Below are positions 37,601 through 49,126 of a stretch of 64,000 nt of DNA, piece by piece. Positions within the stretch are counted from its first letter, which is position 1. The number at the start of each line of letters is the position of its first letter. Both the position numbers and the translations under genes were made by a program. The DNA comes from Helopsaltes ochotensis (Eukaryota > Chordata > Aves > Passeriformes > Locustellidae), in assembly GCA_013400155.1 (NCBI GenBank), contig VXBM01001071.1, positions 42,235 to 106,234 of the forward strand. Direction: 5' to 3'. The notes under the pieces are model-generated. The model was not told where the DNA came from and ran no database searches. It saw nothing but the letters and a program-made list of their open reading frames with translations.

Positions 37601-39836
37601 ATGTCACAAAGGGTCACGGGTTTGCACCCATAGACACTGCACCCCACAGACCTACAGACAAGCACCACACGTGCTCAGAGCACGTATCTTTTGAAAGTCT
37701 CTAAGAGACTGAAGTTCTGAACACCGCAGGTCTGGCAGATTTCTTTCATTTACGCATCATCATTGTTAAAGAAATAACGTCTTAATATGTATGAAAGGTG
37801 AAATGAGTGTTCCCAATATGTCCTATAATAAATCTCCCTGGAAACACTCAAAATCTAACTCCCTCCCTCTAGATGATCCCACCTTCCCCACCAAGATTTC
37901 TTCCAAGGCTGGGTCTAGGATGAAGGTATCCTTAACCCTGTACCTCCAGTCCTCTACTCCAGTATTTTTGTGTTTCTATTTCTCCTTCCCTGTGAATATT
38001 CATGAACTAGCTTTTATAACTATTCCTGTCATCCAGAAGAAATTTAAGTGGAAGCACATGTGACTTTTGCCATTTTCCTTTCTGTCCCCAGGATTGAAAT
38101 AGCCACAGGGAAACTGCCCACTATGTTATCAGAATCACTTGTCTGCAGTTTGGCAAAGTTTGTGAACTGCTAAGTCCTGGGGTGGTCTAAAGGCAAAATC
38201 TGGAAAAGAGCTTTTAGCACATTTGAGAGAGAGGTCCTCATGAAATCAAAAGAACTACAGATGTTTTTAGCTAAACTTAAATTCTACTGGAACTGGTAAT
38301 GCAGGCATCTTACTTCCCTCAGCTATAAAATACAGCCTCACTTTTTTTCTGAAATGTTGACCTTTTAACTTCTTTGAAAATATCGCCAAATAATAGTATC
38401 TAAAAGCCATTATAATTACTTCTATAATCATGTGAAAAGAATAGAAACTGCCTCTCAACAATAAAGATTCTCAGAGATAATACAAGGACATTGGTGACAC
38501 TGTGATCTGTATAGGACTCCAAATATGCCTGTAACCAAAACCTCTTTAAAGTACAGCCTGGGTTAAATAAACAAAGACTGATCATTGCAAGCAGCAGTGC
38601 TCAGCTGAGTTCAGTCACTGCATATCCAAAGGTCCTGCTGGATGAATATTCAAACAATGCATTCAGCCTCATGACCTTGGACTCCGCTAAAAAAAATTCC
38701 AGGAGACCATCGAGGTCTGATTCCCCACGATCTCCCTGGGAAGAGAATGTAGATATTAATGACGTGAAAGCATAATGTAATAATCTGGAAGAAAATGTAA
38801 ACCATACTGAACCAGAGTTGTGAAAAAGGTAAATAACTGCAAATAGCTATAAAGCCACTCTGACAGATATGAAAACCACAGTAGGGGCAGCATAGGAAAG
38901 GAATGGAAGAATAGAAAACTGCAGTATCAAATGACAGCACATAATATACCAAAGAAAAACTTTGTAGAAAATGGACATAAAACTCTGTGCACACACTGTG
39001 AAATTTTGCTGCTGTAGTCAAACTGGGGACCAAACTACATGAGAACATAAGCCAAGAGGTGACAGTATTCCCTACTCAGAAGAGCTGTGATGCTTAACTC
39101 ATTGTTCAAGTACGCTCATTATCTAGAAGAAAGAAATACTAAAAGGAATACTCTTTCCTTAGTAGACAAAAGCATAGATTTTGCAAAGATCTCACTTTGA
39201 ACAAAAAAACCCCACGTCTTTTTCAGTATCAGTGCTTACCTTGGACCTAGGCAGTGCAAAAGCAACAGAGAAATTTTTTTCCTCCACTTTCAGTTGTTGC
39301 ATATATAGACAACTGCAACCCTGCGCAAGGTGAGCACAAGGATGATGAGCTCATTGACTTGCATCCCACTGGGCACATAGTCTGTGCTCCCATGGGATAT
39401 CTACACAGAAGTTGTAGGTACACTGCCTGTTTGGCCAGCTCCAGGCTGGAGCTCACCCTCTGCTATGCAAAGTTCAAAGCCATGAACACAGAACAGCTTG
39501 TCCTCCCTCCCTGCAGCCCCGCTAGCCCACAGGGCCAGTTCTGAAAATGCACTAAGGACACACCAGCGGGGGGGCTGCAGCCACAGAAACACTCCTTGCT
39601 TCCCAGCCCACAGATACACTGTTCCTTTGCTTTGTTTGTCACAGCCCAGTGCCAGCTGCCTCAGAAGGACACGGACAGCTCTGAGTATATGGGACACCCA
39701 CGCTGATACAACTGGTCACCTGGAGGCAGCAGAGCATGGTTTTTCTTCCCACCCATCCCTGCCACTTCTGTGCTTATATCACTGCTGACCCGAGTATGAG
39801 CACAGAATGGGTTCATTTTCTCCAAGATCACATCTT
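34641..39836. other. Unique non-coding sequence, no gene seen
   Basis: About 5.2 kb, AT-rich, with GC-richer parts near 37.2-37.6 and 39.3-39.7 kb where several short frames overlap. The longest frame is 132 codons on minus at 38650-39048, without a recognisable domain. A run of seven G lies near 39567. No repeats were recognised until the CR1 at 39.84 kb. Confidence 0.45.
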
Positions 39837-40380
39837 AGAAACACAGACTCATGGACTGGTTTGGGTTGGAAGGACCTTAAAGACTGTCTACTTCCAACCT
39901 ACTACCATGGGCAGGGACACTTTTCACTAGACCAAGCTGCTCAAAGTCCCATTCAACCTGGCCTTGACCACTTCCAGGAATAGGGCATCCACAGCTTCGC
40001 TGGATAACTTGTTCTAGTGCCTCATCACTCTCCCAGTGAAAGATTTCTTCCTAACATCTAACCTAAACCTATATCCCCTTTTGGTTTAAAGCCATTCACC
40101 CTTGTCCTGTCACCTTCAGGTACTGGAAGGTGTTTATAAGGTCTCCCTGGAGCCTTCTTTTCCCAGCTTGTTCTCACAGGAGAGGTGCTCCAGTCTTCTG
40201 ATCACCTTCATGGCCTTCCTATGGACCCACTCCAACAGATCCACATCCTTCTTATTTTGGGGGCCCAAGAGCTGGATACAGCGCTCCAGGTGGGGTCTCA
40301 CAAGAGCAAAGGGGGAGAAGCTTGACCCATCTCCCTTGACCCATCTCCCTGTAGTGCTCCTACCCTTGTTCTGGGAGAGC
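39837..40380 (-). mobile_element. CR1-family LINE, 5'-truncated 3' end, minus orientation
   Basis: Read on the minus strand this is a CR1 tail. The frame gives LVRPHLERCIQLLGPQNKKD followed by VDLLEWVHRKAMKVIRRLEH, the C-terminal reverse-transcriptase ORF motif of CR1. The 3' UTR blocks follow toward lower coordinates, including GGCCAGGTTGAATGGGAC and GTCCCTGCCCATGGTAG. The 3' terminus is at 39837, next to TTTCTAAGATG. The 5' break is placed near 40380, where similarity fades. A 14-base unit (TTGACCCATCTCCC) is tandemly duplicated at 40322-40349 near that end. The copy is truncated and inactive. Confidence 0.93.
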
Positions 40381-43300
40381 CACTCTGAAATAGCAGCAAA
40401 CAAAACAGGTACAAGAAGGGACAACAAGAAAATAAGGAAAATACATAAAAGATGCCTGATTTCTTTGCATCTTCTGTATTCTATCTTTAGAGTGGAAGGA
40501 CATGAGCAAAGTAACAGAAATTAGTATTTCTTTCTGAAATATACTCTTGATAGATGAATATTAGAAAGAGCAGAAATAATAAGGGCCAGGTATAACTTGT
40601 ATCCAAGGGGTTTGAAGAGTAGAAGTATCAGTGACTGAGAAAATACATAACTATTTCTATAGAGATATCTCCCTATAAAACAACACAAAAGTCATTATAA
40701 GTCAGCTACAGACAGTGTATGACATCCTTAACACTCAGGAAAAATCTCCAAAAAATAAACTTTCAGAGTGTGAAAATTTCATTACCATAAACTTAAGTTT
40801 TCTTATTGTATTAAAGAATTAATAATAAATTCAAAGAGTAAATAGCTACTGCTGAAGTTTACAAGGAACTAAACACTCAACAGGAAAACAAACTTTTAAT
40901 TACAACCTATTTTGTTGATAATAAAGAGCAATTTTCTTTAGTTCAGCCCAGTTCAAGAACAGGTTTCCTTAAAGCTCGGAGAACTGATTGGAAGTAAGGA
41001 CTTTTCCCCTTCCAAATCTATATATACTTGGCAGAAGAGGCTGACATAGCTCCAAAAGAGAAAAGGAGACCAAAACTAGTCTGTTCAGACACTCACATAT
41101 TCCTGCCTACAGAAAGTGTCCAAGATATCTAACAACCTGCCTTAAAAGCAGAGGCAAAGCAGTTTGCTTTTTCAAAGATCCTGAGCACCTGATGTAGGCT
41201 GAGCAAACACTAGTGCATTTGGCAGTCGAATTTCATGCACCCACATGCTCCAATTGGCTGCTCCAATCAAGCTCAATGAGTGCAGACAATCAACATAGTG
41301 GCTTCAAAATACACACACCTGATCCAAATCAAAATGATAATTTTGATGCACATACAGTGCTGGTTAACTGATTTCTTGATAATTCCCTTAATTTCAATAA
41401 CAATGTGGTTTTACACACTTTCCAGTTCTTCTATGTACTCAGTATTATTTAACCAATTCTATAACACTGATTTTCTGCCTCATGAACTGAATTCTAAGAC
41501 ATCACCACAAATAAAACATGACCACATGCTATATATATTATTCACCTTTTATAACAAAGAGATGTATGCAATCTGTCAGTCTGAACAGCCAAAGAAGTAC
41601 TAAATTAAGGAAAATATTATATTGCCATTGACACTCAACACATGAAACAGCTATAAATCAACACAAATCATCTTGCAAGAAAAATAACTCTGAAATATAA
41701 TCCAAAAAGTTTTAAGTCCCTCACTTACTAAATTAAGCACACATTTAAAATCAGTGATGAAAATAAAACTGCAAACCCAAATATGATTTAAAGGGCTACT
41801 AATAAAAACATAACTGAAGACCCAGTCAAGAGACAAAGAGTTATAACTCAGATAATAAACAGCATATGACAGCCTTAGCACTTGTGAAGTTCTTATAAAA
41901 GACCAAATAACAAACTTTGAGAATGCCAAAAGCACCTGAGGACACAAGACAACTGAATAATTCTTGGTTTTCTAATTTATTGTAATTTTAATGAAATTGC
42001 AGATGTGATTCACACATTTGTCTGTATTTTCCAGAAAACATTTGCACATTTAGCGATAGTCCCAGTGACCTCCTTCCTTATCTTTTCCTTGACTAAAGGA
42101 AGTTTTGTTTCTCTAGATGTCCACAGTTCATGTCTGCAATTACATTTATTTTAGCAATGGGATGAGGCAAAGATATTTGATATTTACCTACTCAAAACAC
42201 ACAAGAAAGCTTTGCCAAAGCTTTTTGATGAGAGCCTCCCCAAATCACTTCAAATTAGCTACATTTTCTCTGGGAGTCTCTTCCTTATTCCTGAGGGCTG
42301 TTTGGCAACCCACAATTACATTACCCCAAAGCAATGAACCCCATTTTAAAGAGTGAAAGGGGAATGCATTTTCACAAAAATAGCCAATTTACAATTCACA
42401 TGAGCTCTGACTGCCAATGGGGGACCTCAGGGGGACCATGGACAGGGAATAGGAGATGACACCTCACCTACCCCTGTCATTAGCCAGGGAAGCATCAAGC
42501 ATTTTGGATCATCTTAAGGGAGCAGACCCCGATAAAGCAAAACTGAGTGTAAAAAAGATAATGAAGACACTGAATGAAGATTGAAAATATTTCAGATCAA
42601 AACTAAAAGAGCCTTGGCCTTCTGAAGGCCCATGTTTATACAGATTGTGCTGAAGTGGGTAGAATTTAAATAATTTCTTTGGCAGCTCACCATTAACAAA
42701 GCCAAATAAAACAACACCAAAAAAATCAACTGCAATAACTCCATAATTCCATACATATATAGAACTGTAACAAAGTAACTGTTAGTTTTTGAATATTCCC
42801 AGAATTCTGATCTGGATAAACTGACTTAGATAAAGAAAAAAAGAAAGATGGCATCCTTCTCTTTCAGGATTACCATTTTGGCAGTTGGTGAATTTAATCC
42901 CACGTGAGAGGCCACCTCATAAGAACACAAAGTGTTGAAACCCAGAAACCTTTGATGATAGAATTGTTTGTGTAACTTCGACTCTAGACTCAAGTGGGAA
43001 GCAGTCATTAAGTAAGTACACAATCACTAGAATTTCTCTAGCATGATGCTCTACATGGATTTTTCTGTAATTCTAAACATAATAGCATTGTTGTTGGAAA
43101 AAGTAGTAGACACGTCACATGAAAAACCAGTCACATGCAAAATCAAAAAGCACTTGTGAAAGTCATAAGTTATACAGTGCTTTCTCCCTCATACACCAAA
43201 AAGCATCAAGAATGTAAAGAGAGAGCCAAACTAAATTTTCAACTAAATTAGCTACATGGAGTATTTCTTCAGTGACAGACTCAGGAGTTCCTCTGTGCCC

Positions 43301-44430
43301 TTCGGTTCCTGCTGGCTCTTCTCCCTGCCATGGGGCAGGACCTTGGTTCACACTGGACCTTCTCATCCCATTCCCTTGCCTCTTCACTTCCACATGAAGG
43401 AAAGAGTTAGACACAAGGGAAGCAAGACTCAACCTATTCCAGTGGCTCTTTGATGCCAGCAGATGGGGATCAGCTCCCCAGCACATCCCTGTCCCAGCGC
43501 AGCACTTAGCTGGAGACGTGCTGCACTCACGTCTCAGTTTGCTGGGCAGTATTCGATGAGCCAAAGCTCCTCCCCCTATGCTAGAATTGCACTGAACAGG
43601 AAGATCTGAAGCTCATTTACTAAATACAAGCCTAAAGAGGACTCTGGAGGAAAATATTATGCTCTAGAGCTTCCTCAGATTTGAGGCCAATAATGAATCT
43701 TTATGTTTGTCCAGTTTTCACAAATAAAATTCAGCCTGCCAGAGCCAAATGTGGGAAACACTTTGTCCTTCATTTGAACACACACGAATTATTCATGTGC
43801 AAAACTATGCAGGAATATAAACACGTAAAAGAACTATATTTATAATGATATACGGGTGTTGTTCTTTCAAATCGTATCTTTTCAGCTGCATATTTGTTTC
43901 TGGTCTCAGCATGTATAAGTGAAATTATGTTAATATGGAAACATCATAACAAGTAATGTCCTTCAATTCAGGGAATACAGAATATAAGATTGCTTGTATA
44001 TGCAGAGATAAAATAATACATATCTTGTTGAATGCTATTTCTAACACAAATGACATGTCAACCGTCTGCCTCCAAAGTGTGGTAAGACATCTAAGAAAAG
44101 CTATGTAATACCCCATACAAAGGTGATGAAAAGTATTTTGTCACAAATACTATCTCATAAATTAGTTCATATGTTAATTGACCAATTGCAAACAGCACAA
44201 CAGGTAACTGAATAATCATACATTGGAGCAAGTCATAGGAGCAACACACTTTCTAGATGAATGTTGCTTACTCCTCTTGCAATATCAATGACTGTTTCTG
44301 TGAAGATCTGTCTAAGCCATGAAGTACTGAGCCATCTACAGAAAAAAGAACAGTGAAGTGAAGGAAGTCTCAAAATTAAATAAGCCTCTGGATGTATGAA
44401 GCCTGGAAGGAGACAGATTGCATCTCATAT
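40381..44430. other. AT-rich unique sequence, no gene seen
   Basis: About 4 kb of strongly AT-rich sequence. Frames reach 107 codons (plus, 41280-41603) and 133 codons (minus, 43163-43564), with no recognisable domain. Part of 43.25-43.56 kb is GC-richer. No repeats were recognised. Confidence 0.45.
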
Positions 44431-44875
44431 TGATGCCTTAAGTTTTAGCTTTCATGATTTTCGGATTCTGTGCTGCCTAGGGGTGTGGTTCTGAGCCTCA
44501 TATTAAATGATGGTATTTTCTCTTCACAGAGTAGGTAGACAAAACAAATCCTTTCCCTGCCAAGGAACAACCAAGGACAACTTTCAGGCCCAAAAGCACG
44601 AACAACAGTGGACTGAAGGGAGGAACAAGAAGGATGAGACCTCCCAACCAGAAGCTGTCATTGGATGAGTAAACCCCAATACGCAGAAGGACCAAAACTT
44701 ATAAAAATGTGACATCTCATGACTGGCCAGCCATTTTGTGACTCTTTTGGGTCCACCTTAGCCCTGGTCAGGCTCTGTCCTGCCAAGGTGTATCCTAGAC
44801 GCCTTTCAGTAAATACCTACTATATTCTCTAGCTCTGCCCAGTCTCTGTTTCAGGTCAGCTTTCCTAAGGCATCA
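44431..44875 (+). mobile_element. Probable solo LTR of an endogenous retrovirus
   Basis: A 445-bp unit starts TGATGCCTTA (44431-44440) and ends TAAGGCATCA (44866-44875). These form a perfect 10-bp terminal inverted repeat with the TG...CA ends required of retroviral LTRs. It is flanked by ATAT on both sides (44427-44430 and 44876-44879), a possible 4-bp target-site duplication, though in AT-rich DNA that is weak. Inside, a TATAAAA box at 44700-44706 is followed about 100 bases later by AGTAAA at 44808-44813, a common variant polyadenylation signal. This gives a plausible U3-R-U5 order in plus orientation. The flanking sequence holds no gag, pol or env remnant that I can see, so it is a solo LTR left by recombination between two LTRs. 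The downstream text (AAATACCTAC, CTCTGCCCAGTCTCTG) resembles avian ERVL-type LTR ends as I recall them. A 4-bp duplication would instead favour an ERV1-like class, so the class is left open. Confidence 0.8.
44700..44706 (+). promoter_or_regulatory. TATA box of the LTR
   Basis: TATAAAA sits inside the LTR at the position expected for the U3 core promoter, about 100 bases before the polyadenylation-like hexamer. Present activity is unknown. Confidence 0.5.
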
Positions 44876-45671
44876 ATATAAAAGATTATCAAGAGACTGA
44901 TGCAGGGACATACTGGAGTCACCACAGTATTGCTTACGGAAGTGAAACACAGCAGTGATTGATGGGACAGCCTAAACAAATATGCACACAAACAAAAACT
45001 TTCAAAATGTTTTTTAAAGAAATATGGTAAATATGAAACAGAGTCAAGTAAAAGCAAATCAGGTCCTTATCTCATCACTGCAGTTGACATTGTATTACAG
45101 CTTCCCAGCAGGTGTTCAGGTTAGATTAGGCAGGGTAAGATCTAATAAATAGAGTCCTCCCTGCTATGGGAAGGCAAATTAACTGTAAAAACAAACCCCT
45201 ATCACAGACAGAAAGAAATACTGCCAAGTGAAGACTGCAACAGGGTCCTGACTGACAACATCATACCACAGCTTTTTTTATTGAGTATTATTTTTCATTT
45301 TATTAAAATAAACACGTGCTAAAAATGGACCATGTGTTATGATTCCCAGACAAAAAATTATATTGCTTAAGTCCCAAAATAGGAACCAGGATACCCTCTA
45401 TTTTTCCAGTATAAAAGAACACATTTCCTTCATAAGCATTACATGATCAACCCTAACTTAAAAGGTGAGTTATTTGTGACCTTTTCCTGTTAGGAAGGGC
45501 AGGGTGTTTACACATCTGTAGAAACGTTGTATCATTTGCAAACTAATAGTTAACTGATTCCACAAGCTGTTAAGACATGTTTTAAATAAGACCACCACTA
45601 CAAAAGAAACCGTGGCAATTAACATCAGTATGCTGCTTGACAAAGCTTTGCATTTGTTGGCCATAGCAATC

Positions 45672-45674
<3 letters not shown>
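44876..45674. other. AT-rich unique sequence
   Basis: No open frame over 68 codons and no recognised repeat. Nothing gene-like seen. Confidence 0.5.

Positions 45675-45713
<39 letters not shown>
45675..45713. repeat. Inverted homopolymer: poly(T) then poly(A)
   Basis: Nineteen T (45675-45693) are followed directly by twenty A (45694-45713), making a near-perfect 39-base palindrome of homopolymers. It could be two head-to-head poly(A) tails, a slippage product or an assembly artefact. It can fold into a hairpin, which makes it hard to sequence. Confidence 0.95.
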
Positions 45714-46734
45714 GCAGAATTTGCTACAAAGTCTCAGATTTCTGAGGAGAAATATTTTTCCTACAGACTAATGCCTTTTTTGCAAAACAATCAAAGCATG
45801 GATATTTGAAGTTGGACACATTCTAGGAGGATAAATGTACCATAAATACTAATTAATTCTTCATGTGAGCAACTCTCTTCTACTATGTCTGTGTGCAGAA
45901 CTGGAGCCCAAGATCAGAAATCAAACAGAAGCTGATACTTAAAGGAGAGCCAACTGTATTCCGTCAAAATTGAAGGTTTTATTTTTTCAAAGTTAAAAGA
46001 GATTCATCAATTAAGATGAAACACATACTTCAGCTAATTGTGAGATTCAACTCGGTTACTTCCATTTAAGATAAAAAGATTCAAAGAGTATGCAAAATCT
46101 TTATGTTATACATTCACTCGAAGCTGTAATTTTTCTTGTCCTGTAAATGGGATTGCATGTGTTTAGGGGAAAGGTATCCTGCAGGGCATGGGGCCACACA
46201 ACCAAGGACAGCCAGGAATGTTCAGCTGTGTCACCAGTGCCACCACTGCTGCAGAGCAACCCTGCAGTGGCTGAGCCTGGGCATGCAGAGCTGTCCCATG
46301 AGTCACAACTGCTGCACAGTGAAGGCTTCTGTGTATTTGCCTCCAAAACAAAAGATGTAGAGCTGGCAGAACAGGCTTCACTGCATCTGCCGCTGGATCC
46401 TTTCTGCTGTCCTCTTAGGAGATGTTTGTCCAGAAAAAGGTAAATCATTAGATTGATTCCTCTTGGTAATGGCTAACTACCAGGGCAAGGACTTCTGTGA
46501 AAGCCATCAGTGCCCTAACAAGGCTGAAATATTGGAAAGAGGTGCTGCCTCTTCCACTCCAACTTCTCACGCAAAGATCTAATCAAGGCACTGAAACCCC
46601 TGTCTCCAAGGACAAAAGATAACAATTAATTCTTCTTCTCAAGTGACAAAGTTACCAATAATTCAAGTCACATTCCTGAACTTGCATTTCTAAGTAAGAT
46701 ATTTGCCTTCCTATATGGAGAAGGGTTGTGGTTC
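45714..46734. other. Unique sequence before an assembly gap
   Basis: Short frames overlap on both strands at 46.1-46.45 kb (up to 115 codons on minus, 98 on plus) in a GC-richer patch. No domain or repeat was recognised. Confidence 0.45.
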
Positions 46735-46804
46735 NNNNNNNNNNNNNNNNNNNNNNNNNNNNNNNNNNNNNNNNNNNNNNNNNNNNNNNNNNNNNNNNNN
46801 NNNN
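46735..46804. other. Assembly gap (70 N)
   Basis: A run of 70 N bases is immediately followed by poly(T). The gap probably sits in a homopolymer or a longer repeat that could not be resolved, so the true missing length may not be 70. Confidence 0.98.
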
Positions 46805-46831
46805 TTTTTTTTTTTTTTTTTTTTTTTTTTT
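46805..46831. repeat. Poly(T) tract at the gap edge
   Basis: Twenty-seven T directly abut the run of N. On the minus strand this is a poly(A), so the gap could hide the 3' end of a retroposed element or a longer homopolymer. Confidence 0.95.
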
Positions 46832-49016
46832 CCCAGTACTACAAAGTGGCCACTGCAAAACTAATTTTGACTGAAGTAAGTTTCCTTCTTATCAAAGCAA
46901 GTTCTCACAGATGTAGTCCCTGGTTAGGGGAGGATGACAGTTCTGAAGGGCTACAGGATCAGGAACGGTAGCATGCAACATTGGCTGTAATACCCACCAA
47001 CTTCCTTTGGAGATGTGATTACAAGGTGGAAGCTTGACAGTCTGTCCCCAAAAAGGTACTGAATGGAGAACACAGACACCCATCCAAATGAAGATAGTGA
47101 GGAGCTTTGGCGTGTACCTCTCCTTGTCAGAGGGCTGAGGTGCTGAAAAAGGTAAATGCTGTGCTTGGCTCTGTGCCCCACAGGCTGCTGTGGTCCAGCA
47201 CAGGGTATGGGCAGGAATGGGGCTCCAGGGAATGGAGCACTCCAGACTACTGTGTAGGGTTGAAGGCCGATTTACCCTTTCATAGAGAAATAAAGAAGAC
47301 GCTATTTAGAGAAGAGGCTTACTATTACTGCTGCTGACAGAGTAACAGTTCAGAAGTAGTTAAGTGGTCATAACAAACAGGTAAAAAACCCTGAAGTCCA
47401 TGAATAGCAACACTGGAGGAGGCTCAGCACAGCTGTTACACATAAAAAACCAACAGCCACTTTCTTCTACATCCTCTGCACCTTCATTAAAGCACAGGCT
47501 TGCAAACTCAGTGTTTTCATACCAAATTACAGAGCTAAGTTTCAAGGCAAACACATGTAAACACCCATTAGGTAAGCGTTAATAATTCACAGCAAGATGC
47601 CAGCTCTCCAGCAAGAGATTTAATGTGCAAAGAAACCATTGCAAAAGGTCCTTGGAATAAACTGGGTAACTTTAAAACAAAAGGAATTGCTTTGTGTATT
47701 AGTATTATTCATCAAGCCTTTCTTTTGCTGCTCTTGAATATTTTTAAATGAAGTGTTTCTGCCTAAGGTTTAAATTTGTGCACTTAAAATCACACATAAA
47801 ACCTCTTCCTTTTCTGATGATGATTTCTCTGCCTTTGCCAGCCAAAGGGGCAGAGTTAGGCTGTATCAGTGTCAACCACACACCAGGATTCAGTTGCCCA
47901 CCACAGGGGGTGGTACCCTTTGGTGGTAGCCAACAGCTACCACAGCACTTGGGTAACTGGTTCATAAGTAGCACCGTCCCACACGCTCTGCAGACTGACT
48001 GGGTAACAGCAGCACTGCTCAGGGAGATTAAAAAAGATTGTAAGACACCTCTTGGGAAGAGGAGTAAAACTGCCCCAGGCAAGGAGCTGTCAGAGAGCCA
48101 TCCAGGTTGGGACAGCAGACAAGTGGGATGGTGAGGTATCCCTACATGGGCAGGAGCTGAACTTGGTTTTATGCTTCATCTCTGGGTAATCTCACACATA
48201 AAGGTGTCAAACTCCTTTCACAGTACAAGCATGATCCAACACCACTCAAGTAAGCTATAACATGCTAATCAAAACAGACTCAGTTCTGTAGAAATAAAAG
48301 TAGACTGATACTAAAATACATTCACTTTTAATTTATTATTATTGTGATTTACCAGATTAGTAGGTTTTGTTATATTTCTTAGCTTAGTCACGGTGGGACT
48401 ATGAATGCACTGCTTTGGAACCTCAACAGACTTTCTGGCACAGCCATACACTGCATCAGCTTCTCAGTTTAAACCAGAGAACTTTACACCATGCCACAGT
48501 GTGCATCTACACACAGTCTCTAGGACACTGGGAAAACCTGTGGAAAGGGAGGCAGGAAGGTAACAAAGATCAGCAAACGCAGTATTCCTCCTATCACTGA
48601 CCCTTGTCTAGGAGCTAAAGGAAATTACATTTATACACAAATTATCAATACACAGCCTTTTCAATACAAAAACCAGGTAGAAATCCTGTGCACACTGATT
48701 TCTTCTCAGTGGCTCTGGTATTCTCTTTCCTCACCTTTCCAATACAATGCTGCTCTGCTTACATTCATCCACAATGCTTGACAAAGGCTCATCTTGGCTT
48801 TGATGATGCCACCTTTTTCTTTGTAGTATTATTCCATTGCATCTCAGCCTGTTATCACATCAAATATTAAATGTTTTCCTTCCTAACTAGTCCCATTCTC
48901 TCCATCATCCTCATCTACTGCCTATGTTCATTCCACCATGTCAGGTCTCTGTCACCCAGTTTTATGCAATGGGAACTTATCTGCTTCTCCCCTCACTTTT
49001 TAGGAAATTACCACTA
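46832..49016. other. Unique non-coding sequence, no gene seen
   Basis: Frames reach 128 codons on plus and 112 on minus, overlapping each other at 47.74-48.13 kb in a GC-richer patch. Open frames on both strands over the same bases argue for composition rather than coding. No repeats were recognised. Confidence 0.45.
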
Positions 49017-49126
49017 AATATTATTATATTATATTAATTACATTATATTAGTCCCATATTGTATTGTATTATGTTATATTTATTCTATTTACTATTCTAT
49101 TTATTATTATGCTCGCTATTATAACA
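49017..49126. repeat. AT-rich low-complexity tract (TATTA/TATTC type)
   Basis: About 110 bases built from variants of ATTAT, ATATT, GTATT and CTATT units. This is an imperfect pentamer-like low-complexity repeat. Only a few G and C interrupt it. Confidence 0.85.

Noticed and set aside
46652..46971. Open frames running through the N gap
   Set aside because: They exist only because unknown codons are treated as open.
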